A DNA stretch of 64,000 nucleotides from Reticulascus tulasneorum (GCA_001557505.1 LSAX01000007.1:558001-622000), one strand, 5' to 3'. Positions 23,162-35,823 are shown, counted from the stretch's first letter. Notes: generated by a model not told the origin, from the letters alone. Numbers and translations: made by a program.

Positions 23162-26047
23162 TACCGGCATCACTGTGTGTTGTAATTAGAACAGAGCCAT
23201 TGACGATGAGTATCGAGATGGCAATCTTCTCTGGGGACCCTATCCCTCATGACTGGAAGACCCTGTTGGTCAAGAGAATTCGAGAACGTTGTAGATAAAG
23301 GTTCGGTGCTAGAGCGTTGTCCATGAATTATCACTCTCGTGCTCTTGTCGATTCGGCAAAAGCTCTTGCTACGCGCATAGCTGTTGGGGTTGAACAAATC
23401 GATCAATGATATCATCCGTTGTAGAGCGGATGTCAGAGGTGCCTAAGTATCCTATAGAGACAGCTCGCAAGACAAGGTGCGCTGCGAAGCATCACATCAG
23501 CTCCATCAACATGATGCAAGTTCTACTGCTCCTCATTGTAGCTTGCAGCCATCTTTTGAACTTACAAAGGCTACCTAGATGCTAAACCCTGTATACTTCC
23601 TGTCTTTTAGGATACGCCGTTTGGTACACGCGGACTAGGTAATGCCAAATCCAGCCCAGGGGTGGTTATGGGCTAGAACCGGTTTCTTTCCCAGCATTCA
23701 CTCGTTTGTTATGTACAGTTTGAGCATCAGCAGACTTAATCCGGCAATGAGACTGAGCTGTTCTTCACAGAATTGCCAGTAAATAGCAGTTTGCCACGGT
23801 ATTGGTGATCCTCTCTGTCCATCAATATGTTTAGCACTCTGGATAGATCGCTTCGTCCGGAAAGAGAGCAGAGATAGCAGCACCGCTCAGCGGCCGAGGA
23901 GAACTCAGAGTTGTTACGGAAGAGTCTGATATACCCTCTGGGAAGATGTGCTCTAACGTTTTGACGTCATCACTGTTCTGCTGCGGGACGCCATGCGTTC
24001 GTTACCCTCACAGCACCTACTGAGCGACGGCATGGAGGTGGTCTCTGGCCCCGAGCCCCCGATAGGTAGTGGTACCACCCACTAAGAGTCCGAGGATGCC
24101 ATGGAGAAAAGGGAAGCAACGCCTAGGATACAAAGTTATGTCAGCATGCCGTAGACTACCTACTTGCCTCAGCAACCAGGGGAGAGACCTTATCAATGCA
24201 AATATGCCCGAGATTTCCAACAAATACCTAGCAAAGTCCTGATGATGACAACTGTACAAAGCTTAGCAATATCCCTTCAGGATTAGATGCTAATAGCAAC
24301 CAAAAAGTCTGAGGGACCTCGTTTTGTACAGAAAGGAGGGCGGGGGCATTTTTTTATTATCTTTTGGACATGTCCGTGGTGGCAAAAAAAGGATTAGGTG
24401 ATTCGGGCGATTTGCCATCTTTGGATCCCGTTCTAAGGTACTGACCATTCCATGTATGCGTGCAAAATGAAATCAACCTGGGAGGATTCGAATCTTAATC
24501 GAGAGAAACACGATAGTTGTGAACTAGACCCAGTGGGCCATCCAGCCCGCGCTGGGCACCTGGTACGGAAAGGTACTTACTGAACTGAGCTGGTGGTTGG
24601 CTGTAGGCTCCTGCTGTCCTAATGTCCTATTGTCCTGCTCTCCTGCTCTCCTGTGCAGAAGTGCTGCCTGGCAGTGTCGCACCTGCTCTGCTTGTGCACT
24701 CAATCTCAGCCAGAGGACCATCCTCGCATCTGACATTAGCAATTGCAAGAACAGGATCTCTTCGCCGAAACATCACGCAGTTTCGCTTGTGTCCCATGAC
24801 TTCCCGTGTCTTGAAAGTTTGCCTATCGGTGCTCAGTTATTGGAACCTTTCTCAATAACGAGCAAGAGATAGAGTTTGAGCGTGGAGAATGGGATGCTGG
24901 ACCGCACTTGCAAAACCATAGGATCAAAGCCCGTATTCATTTTCCTTTCCACCCCTACCCATCCACTGGATCTGGGCCGGTAGTGGGACCTAAACGTCCT
25001 GGACAGCAAGCCCAAGGCCGGAGAAAAAACCACTTGGAGTCAGTTTTGAGGTGGACCGAAGAAACTTTCGAGCCAACGAATGAAGACATTGCCTACCTCT
25101 TTTCGAACTACATTGGGATATAAATCTGCCAATGTCTGCTTGGAGACCTTATAATAGTTCCCTTGGATATTGTCCTTTGGAGTGAAAAGCAATGTTCATT
25201 GCAAATGGCAGCGGATTTTCGACTTGAGGGTGTCTTCGGTGGAAGAGAGCGAGCTTGTTCATCAAGGATGCCCTTCATAGAACGTAGAACGTAGAACGTA
25301 GAACGTGAAACAAACACATTGGCATCTGCTGTTTTGTAGCTATCTGACCCTTAGCCAATCAACTTCAAAGCATTCGGCGGGAGCAAGTGACTCGATTTTG
25401 ACACCAAATTGATAGGAATAAATAACCAAAAAACTGATTACACCCCGTGTCGAACTGGCAAAAAAGCAGGGGGCTTAAGACAAGCTCACTTTCCCCCTTC
25501 GAAACTTATTTATGTTTGGTTTCTAGCTTTGTGAATCCTGCTCTTTTCGAGCTGCGTTATCTGACCGCTAAGCCATCATGTTCAAGAGATTCGGCTGGGA
25601 GTTTGGGTTCTACTCTGATACATATGCAATAGATGTGTGTGCAAGCCCATCCTGGCTTTCGAGTTGCAGTTTCTCAGCAGAAGAAGAGAAGGCTTTCAAA
25701 GTGTGGGAAAGGTGATTTAGTAACGCCACAAGTGAGGATGGAGTCATGAATAGCCAGAACAGCTTCTCCAACGATCCAAACTCGCGATCAATTTGCATCG
25801 TCCTGGGACACTCCAACCAGGGCAGATTCCCTCAACAGCACAACGTTTGCATTTCTTGTCCTACAGTTCCCAGACGCGCAATCAAAGACAAGAATCAAGA
25901 AGTTTCCACAAGTTAATTATATTCTGCTGTACTACTAGCAAACTATTTACAAACTGGTAAATAAAGAAGGAACACACGAGTTATCTGTTGGTCAGCATGG
26001 GCGGCATGCTCACTACTAGGAGCAAGGCTGCAGGTAGCTTTCTGAGT
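23162..26047. other. Gene-free interval, 2.9 kb
   Basis: Convergent interval between the arylsulfotransferase gene (+) and the secreted coiled-coil gene (-), unusually long for two 3' ends. No frame looks like a gene. It has a four-copy tandem repeat at 25278-25305 and a short TCCTGCTC-rich direct repeat near 24625-24655. A tRNA-like stretch near 25550 was considered and rejected. Confidence 0.4.
25278..25305. repeat. Tandem repeat (TAGAACG)x4
   Basis: Four perfect copies of the seven-base unit TAGAACG in non-coding sequence. A likely slippage-prone microsatellite. Confidence 0.9.
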
Positions 26048-27694
26048 CTAGTTCTCAGGATCGAATACCACCTTGAAGGTATCGGTGAGTTTCTTGTAAT
26101 CCTCCCGGCTAATCGAACCATCGCCTTTCACTGGGCGTGGCCGCTTAGAGTCTAACTTGTCCTTGGGCTTCCCCGAATTCTTTGGCCCCTCCGGCTTTCC
26201 CTTGAGTTTTTCCGGCTCCTTTGGTCCCTCTGGCTTCTCCTTAGGCTTGTCCGACTCTTTTGGTCCCTCTGGCTTTGTGCAGGGTCGGTTCTCGATGGCA
26301 CATTGCTTGAGTTCATCCGAGTCCTGCTTCTCCTCTGCTGCGGGAGTAGGGGCGGCGTTGGAGATGCTCTCCTTCACCTCTGGGAGGTTCTCATCGGACT
26401 CCGCAAGTGTCTTGGCGTCCTCCTTTGGCTGCTCGGGCTTGTCGCTTGGCTTGCCCTCTGTCTTTATCGGCTCTGGTACAGCTTCTTTTGGCTCCTTGGA
26501 CTCTTCGTCTTGCGGCTTTTGTGGCGCTCCAGGTCTACGGCATCGGCACTTCTCTGGCTCGCCGACGTCGCCGCTGCCCTTGACCTTGACCACAAAGCCC
26601 TCACATATCATGGCACACTTCTTGAATTCCAGATCCACGTTAGTCTGGGCTCGTGCCTTTTCTTCGGCGAGCTTTGCGGCCTCTTCCTGGGCCTTTTGCT
26701 TGACCAGCTCTTCTGCCTTCAGCTCAATAAGTTTCTCTAGCTTCTCTGCTTCGATTCTCTTCTTCTCCTGTTCCTCTTCCTCAATGAGGTCATCGAGGAA
26801 CTTGAGGTCGTCATTTTCTTCCTCATCAGAGCGCCTTCTGGAAAGTTAGCCGAGGGAAAACTGTATGAAGCGGTGCCTGCTTCACTTACTTGTGCGTATC
26901 GGCCTTGGCCTTGCGCTGATTGAAGAGTTCCTCGGTCCTGAGGCACACCGGGCTGGAATCCACTCCATCCTTGTGCTCTTGCTCGCATTCCTTTCGAAGT
27001 CCATGCATTGCCTCCTTCATCTTCTTTTCAAGACTGGCGCACTCCTCGGCCCGAGGCTTGTTCAGGTGGTCAGCAACGTAGTCTCTCCATGAGCAGTCAA
27101 TGACAAGGTCGTTGACTCGTTCTTTATCCTTGTCGGGGACAGCCTGCTGAAGGACCCAGCCGAACTGTTTGAGGAAGCTCCAGACAGGTCGGGTGGGAGG
27201 CGTTTTGCACTCAGGGTTCTTTGCGGCCTCTTTAGGCTCCGCAAGATAACACTCCTCGAGCTGCACAATCTCTTGGGCCTCTTCGGCGGACGAGGGGTTG
27301 AAGCCGGACGGGAGGAACTGCTGGAAAAATGACGGGCTTTTTGAGACGGCCTTGTCAACTCCGCCATTTGGAGCGGCCGGAGCGATTGGACCGTCGTTGG
27401 AAGACTTATACATGGGGGGTTCCAACGGGACAGCCAAGGCTCGGTGATGGGCCTGCTCGTCCAAGGTGGCATGGTGGACCCGAGGCGCACTCATTGGCCG
27501 AGCCTCAACCTCCTTGTTGGTGTCGGTCCAGTAGTCATTGGAATAGGTAATAGTTTGCCCCTTTAGCCTGGATAAATTGTCAGCAGCAGTTTGGGCTAGA
27601 AAGATGGTGCAGTGACTCACGACCGCATCGGCACAGCAGCAACTGAGCCGATAGCGACAAGCGCCAAGAGCATGGAGGATTGAGCGACGTGCAT
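26048..27694 (-). CDS. Secreted coiled-coil protein with Lys-Pro-Glu-Gly repeats
   Basis: Three exons: 27694-27621, 27567-26890, 26837-26048 (1,542 nt, 513 residues). The signal peptide is MHVAQSSMLLALVAIGSVAA. I recognise no domain. The middle (about 85-250) has a Cys-containing helical region (LEECYLAEPKE, VNDLVIDCSWRDYVADHL, MHGLRKECEQEHKDG). Residues 255-310 form a strongly charged coiled coil (LIEEEEQEKKRIEAEKLEKL). Then comes FKKCAMICEGFVVKVKG, and the C-terminal 170 residues are rich in Lys, Pro and Glu, with imperfect repeats of the type KPEGPKE(S/P)(D/E)K. The last 30 residues (ISREDYKKLTDTFKVVFDPEN) look folded. Regular Cys spacing and low-complexity repeats suggest a secreted effector-like or wall-associated protein; this is only inference. 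Both introns (53 and 52 nt) keep the phase. Confidence 0.75.
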
Positions 27695-29135
27695 GATGTC
27701 TATGACTGAGGGACACGTTCTGGGAGGTTTGGAAATGAAGATGAGGAAGAGAGTAGTGAAAGGATGTTGAGCCACCATCAACGAGTTTGGGGAGACTGCT
27801 TGCAATATATAGTATTTGCTGGCTAGCGGGCCCGAATGTAGCCGTCGTTTGCAACGAAGAAAGCAGAAACAAACGAATTATATCTTTGGAGCTTTTGACA
27901 TCAGAGCCATGTTGATAACTGAGTCTAGCGATCCTAAATTCGATGTACCGTCGGGTCCGACGAATATACTGTTGCTGAATCTGGTTGATGCATGCAGATG
28001 CTGAACCTAGATAGTAAACCATGCGGGTTTCATATTCGAATCAACTTTCCGCACTCGGTGTAATATCTGGTAACCAATCATGGTGTTCAATTATGAGAAA
28101 AATGGTTGATTCGCAGAAACCGATTGACGGTTGTCAGTTGAGCCTCAAACTGACCCATGGTCGCGAGACCAGAAGTCTAAAGCCAACGGATGCAGCCAAC
28201 CCTAACTCAGTTATGGTTGACTTGCATATAGTCATGAGGAGACCAATTCCAAGGGAGTCGATATTCTTCCATCTCGTAGTTCATGTTGAACACCTCTGTA
28301 TCCGTGGATGTACAATATCATCTAATTTCGCATCAGATGTTGATGTTTCCCCTCTGGTTCAGAATCAGAATTTTCAACTTCATTTCTGGTAGCCCCTACC
28401 ATCTTCAATTTGGTAAACCGTAATACTTCCCACATGTCCGTGGATTACTTTCGTCTGTTTCAAAGCAGCTTGTTTTCCGACCATGAATGGGCACAACATA
28501 GAGTTGATTTCTACCATGGGTTCCACCTTGGGATGAGACCTCGAACGGCAGCTTTTCTTCCGCAGTTTTTCGGGCGAGTAGAGCCACGTCTGGTCTCCAG
28601 GATCATGGCAGCGGTTGCTACCGGCTGTGACATCTTCGAAACAGCAGCGATGGCTATCTCGGAGTGCCTGCAGGTGGTTACAAATAAGAGAGATTATATA
28701 GAACTTATTATAGCTTGGTTTCAGAAAGAAAATGAGCAAAGTGAACAAAGGAATCGCATGAATTAAGTACACCGAAGTGATTGTGTGTTTGTGTGGGCTC
28801 ACTGCGTGACAGAAATCTGCCACAATTGTGGTTGAATTTGTGCCATGTCTCAAGCCACATGTGGCCGCTGTGGCTTGAGCACCAAATACTACGAAGTAGT
28901 AGACTAGACGTTTTACCAATCACACAGCAGAGATGAGCCATTTAGGTAGATTAGAGCAAGGTATATTTTCTAATCCTATCGGCTCGACGGTCATATTCCT
29001 TACTTGACTTCTTGGATATCTCCTTCAATACACAGCTCCAAAGCAAACGAGGGTATGTTCCAAATCCAAAGCTCAAAAACAACGCTCCCATTCCACCCTC
29101 CCACCTGGTATCATGTTTCGGTATCCGCTCCCCGC
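27695..29135. other. Intergenic, 1.4 kb
   Basis: Between two minus-strand genes: the promoter of the secreted coiled-coil gene and the 3' end of the urea transporter gene. Open frames at 28380-28919 (-) and 28410-28766 (+) overlap each other and have no domain signal. Nothing further seen. Confidence 0.35.
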
Positions 29136-31369
29136 CTAGTGCGCAGAGATGGTCTCCTTGCCCTCGAACTTCTTGTCGGGCGTGGATGTGCCCGGGGTTG
29201 CCGCCTTCTCCGTGATCTCCTCTTCGCCATGGGTGACCTGGTGAAGCTGAGGCTTCTTGCCCAAGATCATGGACCTGACAGTGTGGGTCAAAGTCTTGCG
29301 ACCTTCGAAGACAGGGAACAGGCCGACGGCGAAGAATGAGCAGAAGATCCAGAGGATGCCGACGACGACCCAGCCGGTGAAGAATGGCTTGCTGAAGATG
29401 TAGCCTGAGCCGTACAGGGGCATGGGCCAAAGGATGAGGAGGGCAAGAGTCCTAAGGGTATGTTAGATCTTAAACTAGAAGAATATGAATGGAGCAAGCT
29501 TACATGATGATTGTGGTGGTGACGGAGATCTTGAAGGCACGTCGGAGCATAGCCTGCTCTTGTTCGAACTCTGCCTCGGTCTCCTGGTGACCGCCGGGAA
29601 CCTCCTCGAGGTCGACGCCGGCATCAACAGCCAAATCGTGATCGTCGCCCTTGCGGATCTGCATCATGGATTGCCAGTCATACTTGTCGACTCCGAAGAT
29701 CAGGGTGAAAATCGGGACCAGGATAACGGGTGCGAGCAGGGCGATAACATTGCCGGCCAACATTGGGTTGTTGGAGCCAGTGCACTTAACATCGAGGACG
29801 CCACATGTCTTGGAGGCGGTGACGAGCCAGCCGATAATGGCGAAGATGGTGCCGAAGATGGGGGTAAGGGTAGCGGCCCACTTGTTCTGACCCTTCCACA
29901 CAAGAGTGAGGGTGGCCGGGAGCACAGCTGCAGAGATGAGAACACCCATGAGCACGTAGAGGTAGCCCATAGAGATACCGTTGTACCACAGGCCGACGGA
30001 AACACTGCTGATGATGACAGCATAGATAACGACGATGCAGTGGGACATGTAGATAAGTCGCTTCCCGCTTGCGTCAGGCTTGATGTAGGTTCGGTAGATG
30101 TCGTAGGTGAAGATGGAGGACACGGCGATGAGTTCGGCAGAGCTGGCAGAAGTGACAGCCATGAAGACCATGAGAAGCGTCGCAACGGCACCACCCTTAC
30201 CGAGAAGTGCGACCGCAGCGTATGGCAGGGCAAGGCCGGCAGAGACCTCCTCCTCAGACATGCGGTTGGGGAAAGTTGGGAAGCGAGGGTTCGACTCGAG
30301 CGCGAGAGCAGAGAGACCCATGGTCGTGGCAGTAAGCCAGGGGATGGCGAACCAGGCGAGACCACCAATGATGTATCCGGGGAGGGCATGGACTGGGGAA
30401 GCAGCGATTGCCTTGTTGTAGTAACCGTTGTCGAGGAAGACAGTTCCGAAGTTACCAACAATGTTGATGACGAAGAACTCGACACCGCCTTGAGATTTCA
30501 TGGTGAGGTAGCTTCCCTGAGCATTGCCGTCGACCGGGTGTCGGAGAGCAGCCTCGACAAGGAGATCGTAGACCTTGGACGGGCTGCCCAAGACGTCCGA
30601 GTTGCCGTAGGCAGTCAGAGAGAAGATGATGATGATGATCAAAAGGATGAAGGTGTGAACCCAATCAGTCAAGAAAGTTGCCTTCAAGCCGCCGACGATC
30701 GTATAGGCAACGACACCAACGGGTAGGAGGTAGATAGCTGCTACGGTCGGCCTATCTCGGAGTCAGTTATAGGCTCCACAGAAGCCTAAGCCTCGCAGTT
30801 CTTGAATCTAACTTACATGCCAGTGAGAGCGTTCACAGTGGCAGCACCACCAACGATCAACATCAGTGTAACCAAGACATTCGTCATGAGACCGAAGACA
30901 ATGAAGACGATGTGAGCAGGTGTGCCGTATCGAGCCTTGATAACCTCGAGGAAAGTGTGGGCGTTGGGGGCCCTTCGCTTGAGCTCAATGGCAAGAGTCG
31001 CGAAGAGGAGAATCTGGACAGTGGCGCCGGATGCATACCAGAATGGGCCAGAGACACCATATCTGTAGCAAACACCGGATGACTGGAGGAGGGTTGCGGC
31101 CCAGGTCCAGGAGGAGACGACCGCAGAACCGACGAGACCGGACTTGACTGTTCGGCCGGCAGTTGTAAACATCTCAGATGTTTGCACTTCCTTGTTATAG
31201 CGCTTGAGGACATAAGTCGTAGCGATCTATACGATGTCTGTTAGCTTCAGGTGGCCCGGCCAGCATACATCTCGCTCTTTTCTCAACTCACCATACCAAT
31301 GGCGAAGAGGAAGCCCACGCCGAGGACGATGCCGTAGCCGACACTCTGATCTAGAGCTGGTACAACCAT
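29136..31369 (-). CDS. dur3: Urea/sodium:solute symporter (DUR3 type)
   Basis: Four exons: 31369-31292, 31226-30817, 30751-29504, 29451-29136 (2,052 nt, 683 residues), the normal size for fungal Dur3. It is a plasma-membrane symporter of the SSS family that takes up urea (and, in yeast, polyamines) using an ion gradient. Seen features: about 15 hydrophobic segments, the SSS pattern [85 protein letters not shown], and [23 protein letters not shown]. The C-terminal tail after the last membrane segment is hydrophilic and ends GKETISAH. Start ATG 31369 gives [20 protein letters not shown], as expected. Four GATAAG elements lie 388-624 nt upstream, suggesting control by the GATA factor AreA/NIT2 under nitrogen limitation. 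Confidence 0.93.
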
Positions 31370-31756
31370 TGTGACTGATGCGATGATTCTGGATTCTCTT
31401 TGAATAGGTCGAAATTGAATCTGGGCAAGCTGAAGCACCCTTGGTTTGAACTGCTATTCCGATCTTCTGGGACTTGGGATCACCGACATATATACGTTTT
31501 CACCCATCACCACAGAGCCCGAGCCATCGGCCGGCGGCAAACATCCAAAATTTCTCAGAGCTTCAAGCTCCATGTGAGCTACCCTGGCACATCCCCAGCC
31601 CTAGATTGGGGAGAGGAGTCCCCCACCTAGACTAGGGACCTGCATGCACGCCCAGGTGGCCGACCAGCGGCACTCAGACCAGGGTCATTCCCATCTCATA
31701 GGTGTTCGCCTGCGGCCTCTTCGCATGGGATTGACCATAGCGTTACTCCTGATGGT

Positions 31757-31992
31757 GATAAGTGAGACTGACATGAAGTGCACAGGTCGACTAGCTTGCG
31801 CCACTGGAGACGTGCATGCAGCAGAGAGATAAGGAGAAATTCGATAAGTCATAGAAATGGTGTCGAGCTTCCTGCCGTGTGAGGCGCCCGGACCAATGAC
31901 GGACAGCGGTGGCTGACGAACGAAACCCACAAGGCGATCAGCTAGCGAGGCCCAACCACTAACCATATCGGTTTGGATCTCTGTTACTTATC
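31757..31992. promoter_or_regulatory. Cluster of four GATAAG elements upstream of DUR3
   Basis: GATAAG occurs at 31757-31762, 31828-31833 and 31843-31848, and in reverse (CTTATC) at 31987-31992. The middle two are 15 bp apart, in the close-pair arrangement that AreA/NIT2-type GATA factors prefer. Binding is inferred. Confidence 0.6.
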
Positions 31993-34900
31993 TTGACCAG
32001 CGTGACTGGCTAACTTCCCTACATACCGGCAGCGTAGAGAAACTAGAAGAGACTTCAATTTCGGTGGGAGAGACTAGGACGACCACGAAATGAAGGGATG
32101 CTGCAGACACTTCCCGACTTTGGGACCACAACACATACACACAGTCACGGCAGTAAAGCACCTAGGCGAGGTTTGCTGGGGGGCTCTGCCGATGCTATCA
32201 CCCCCACAAAAGTCATATTTATGACTCGATGAGATTTACAGTAGCATTGCCCCGTCCGTCACAGAGATTGATAACTACCGTGCGTGCTACCCCAGGAAAT
32301 CCGGTAGCGAAGAGAACGGCCAGGATTGGCCAGTGATAGAAACGCAGTCCTCATTAGTCGATTGAGTGACCTCACAATCCCTTTGGGAAGATTATATGCC
32401 CGGCCGTGGGCATTCCGACTGTCATTGACAAACGTACGCTGGGCGGCTCCGGCGTCCTACAATCCAGCCTGTGTCGCGCCTCTAACAAAGGGAGCTCACG
32501 TGTATCAGACCCTTCGTTAGTGCTCAGATGAAACTTAAAAGAACTGACGAATCATTCCCGTCCGGTGGCTTGCGCAGCGCATCTGGCGAGAACCCTTAAA
32601 ATATGTCCGCCCGACGGCTTTTGGCTAGGGTGCAAAGGTGTGGGACCGCCGGCGGCCCACCCACCGATAAGCAGGGGCTGGCTTATTCGCAGTATTATGC
32701 GATCGTTTCTGAATGGTCCATTGATGGGGAGGACACTTCAAACTCTCCCTCAAAGAGATAACAAGTCGCCTAGAGCCTGGCCAAAGAGCTTGGCCAGGCA
32801 ATGTTAATTAGCGTCTCCGAGGGATTTGAAGAATAACTTAGCACACCGGCCGATTTCGCTCGAGATGGATCTAGATCGGGTTTTCGATGGTTCCCTGTGA
32901 GCGACGGCGGCATGTTTCGTGCATACTACGGTGCAAAATGATGTGAGGAGGTTCGCCCAAATCGAAGTCTGGTACTTCGTAAAGCCTACGACTTGATCAG
33001 CAGTGATTGCCCTCGGCCATTGTCCAGTCAAGCTTTTGCGTTGTTGTCGCCGAGAAAGCCAAGGCAGCCGGACCGCGGGGACTTTGCAGGCTTGGGAGTT
33101 CAAGACACAAGATGCTCCACGCGCCACATGTCTTATCACTGACAAGCCTTTTGAATACTTCTCGGCATGGACAGCGCCATCCCTTATTTGCAGCTGTTAG
33201 TCGCTGAAGCTAGTAGTCGTAGCACCAATCCACCAAATTAGTGTCCAGAAACTACGAGCGAAAGTTTCGATGTTAGCCCACTCGAAGCTGTGTTTGTCGC
33301 GTGTCTATGTTCTATGCATTCCAATGGATTTTCTTTAGGTGCCTCCACGCCAAGACAATGTGGCTTTGGTCAAGGACGCGCGTGGACGCCGTAGGCTTAT
33401 CCCGCGGTGGACAGCCACGAAACATACAACGATTCTCAACATCGAATCCGGGGTCGCTTGACAAGAGATCCGGGTCATGCAGACAAGCGGTCCCAGGCAA
33501 TGCCTGTTATCGATCCTTGCTGTCAATTGCACGTCGTTTGGCCGCGACTGGCATCGAGCACCGAGTATCCTTGGTTATGCCTGCATCCAACTCTAGCATG
33601 GGAGAGCCAGAGTGCCGGAATCCACTGCTTTAGCAGACGGCTGCAAGTCTTTTTGACGACATGAATATGCTGGCGCCAATCAGGCTAGACTTGCATTTTC
33701 AGCTCTCGACTAGTGTCCTACCATATCGCGGTGTTTCGGCCACTCACGGGGCTCTCATGATAACAGTTCTTCGTGTACACCGCCGGCGAGATCATGCATG
33801 CAGTCCTGATCTGCCCAACCCGCCATGTCCAGCCTTTCGCGGCAATGCTCGAGGAACCTAAGATCGAGGGTGATTTCTCGATCTTGCGGGCGCTTTGGTG
33901 ATTCCATGAGATCTGGAAGGGGCCGGAGCTGCTGTGATCCTGGCACTACTCTTCGGGCTACCCACAAGAGACCGGAACAACATGTTTGTAAACGGTAGTA
34001 GGATCCAACCGGTCGCCCACGGGAATCCGAGGACAGAATCCCATCAAACTTCCCATGTTTTAGTGTATGTGCTGAAAATTTGCTCGTCTTGTGAGCTGGC
34101 CGGCGGTCTCATGCACGCTTGACCCCCACCAAGACAGGTCTCGTTTGCTGAAAGTCAATAAAAGCTGCCTGTCGTGGGCCAGCGCGGGGGGCCGGCGGGC
34201 CTGTAGGTGAGGGCCGAGGTGTGCCGACGCCTGTTCCTCCACCGGCGGCTGAGACAGCGCGTGTGGCCGCCGGATGGTGACAGCATGTTCGACAACGTTT
34301 GGTCGAAGTTCGTCGTCATGGAAATTCTCTGCAAGTGTTCCGTTCGTCCGGACGTGGGAAGAGGTCAGTTGATGGGCAGAGACTGAAATGAATCCTGATA
34401 TGTGTATGGCAGGAAGTGTTAGGTCGAAAGTCGAATAGGTAGAAGCAGCAGATGGATGCCAGTCGTCATTGTGCGATCCTGAAATGAGGCATAATGGGTT
34501 ACTCGAGTATGTCCTGGAGAGGAGCCACCGAGCCAACTTGGTGAATACCTCAGGTCGCTTTGTCGTCCGGGTGATTCTGGAGGTGAAACCAAGAGCATCT
34601 GAAAAGAATTCAATCGCACAAACAAGTTGACCATGAGGTTGGTCGACTCTTCATATATACGTATGAGCATGTACATGAGGGCTACCCTCGGCACCTGGAG
34701 TCAGAGGCCGAAGCTCGCGTGGTAGGGTCGCCTGCGCCAGGGCGCGAGAGGCCGAGAGGGCCATCTGACCGACAAGTCCCCCAAAACACACGATTCGTTA
34801 CATAACAAGTACGTACGAGTATCTCTTCGGTCCTCGCCCTTAGCAATTGAAACGAAATTCTTCAGGTCTTTGTATTGCTGCGAATGATCCTGATATTCAA

Positions 34901-35522
34901 GCCTGTTTGGCACGACATCCAGCAGGAACCACCCCGGGCCTCGGATTGCGTCGCGAGTGCTCAGCGCCTCGTCAACTACCATCCTCTATTGGGCTTGCTG
35001 CCATACAGGGCAAAGCCAGATTTGGTGAGCGGGCTTCGCTGAAATGCACCATCTCAGGGACAGCTTGAAAAGAAAACCTCGTCTGCTCACGAGGACCAAG
35101 TGGTGGGACTAATGGTGAAAGAGCGAAAGAGTTTTACACATTCCACGTCGTGATTCCTTGCGACGAGCTTATTCGCATTCTACTATTTTCTTCCACTTGA
35201 TACTCACTCGATCTTCCCGGTTGCGGCTTTCTAGCCCTGCTATTCTATGCCGTCTCATCTATTTGCTGTTGTCAGGTTCTTCTTCATCTTCTCGATAGGC
35301 GTCCGGCCTCCAACGCTTCGTTAGCGAGCAAATATGGCAAGCATTGATTTCTTGTCGATCGTCATCAAGTCGTCCACTGTGAAGCCCACTGGTAACCTGG
35401 ACCAGATGCTACAGTATGGCTGGGCGCCCAGTCATCCCTTAACTTCAGCAGAGTCACCATGAACACATTTGCCACTAAAGCATCGGGTCTCTCACATCTC
35501 CGTTCTTAGACATTTTCGCTGC
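31993..35522. other. Gene-free interval, 3.5 kb
   Basis: Part of the 4.5 kb space between the divergently transcribed DUR3 and carboxypeptidase genes. Every open frame is short, overlapping and without domain or codon evidence. One more GATAAG is at 32666-32671. I see no transposon ends, tRNA or recognisable relic. Confidence 0.4.
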
Positions 35523-35577
35523 AATACCCGTGCCACGCCCCCTCTAAAGAGGATTAGAGGGGCGTGGCACGGGTATT
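35523..35577. repeat. Long near-perfect foldback (hairpin)
   Basis: Left arm 35523-35546 and right arm 35555-35577 are reverse complements over 23 bp, with one extra C in the left arm and an 8-nt loop (AAGAGGAT). The arm reads AATACCCGTGCCACGCCC. This could be a miniature foldback element or an RNA/DNA regulatory hairpin; it lies about 250 nt before the carboxypeptidase start. Confidence 0.9.
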
Positions 35578-35637
35578 CGTGTATCAGTTGCTCATGAAGC
35601 ATTCTGAACATTAAGAATGGTGTTCAGCGACCCAACT

Positions 35638-35712
35638 GAAGGCAGTTAATTTCAGGGGAAGGATTTGACCCCGCATTATCGAATCTCACCGCGCAATCTC
35701 TTAACTGCCTTC
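35638..35712. repeat. 12-bp perfect inverted repeat
   Basis: GAAGGCAGTTAA at 35638-35649 pairs perfectly with TTAACTGCCTTC at 35701-35712, 51 nt apart. It lies between the foldback at 35523 and the TATA-like element at 35759, so it may be part of the same element or of the carboxypeptidase promoter. Confidence 0.85.
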
Positions 35713-35758
35713 CTATCAGGTCCAGAGCCCCAATGTAAGCTTCGCCATCAGATGTCGA

Positions 35759-35765
35759 TATAAAA
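35759..35765 (+). promoter_or_regulatory. TATA-like element of the carboxypeptidase gene
   Basis: TATAAAA lies 59 nt upstream of the start codon at 35824. Its position fits a core promoter with a short leader. Confidence 0.5.
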
Positions 35766-35823
35766 CCAGTCCAGCTCAATTGCTTTAGCAATTCTAGCTT
35801 GCCGCATCGTTGCCTCATTAAAT

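Noticed and set aside
24470..24510. GGATTCGAATCT, resembling a tRNA T-loop
   Set aside because: The T-stem does not pair on either strand and no other tRNA arm is present.
25540..25580. tRNA-like stretch (reverse complement contains TGGCTTAGCGGTCAGATAACGC)
   Set aside because: It recalls a tRNA D-arm, but I could not pair an acceptor stem, anticodon arm or T-arm around it.
29485..30726. 413-codon open frame on the plus strand
   Set aside because: It is antisense to exon 3 of DUR3, is dominated by Gly/Asp/Glu as expected from mirrored codons, and has no domain.
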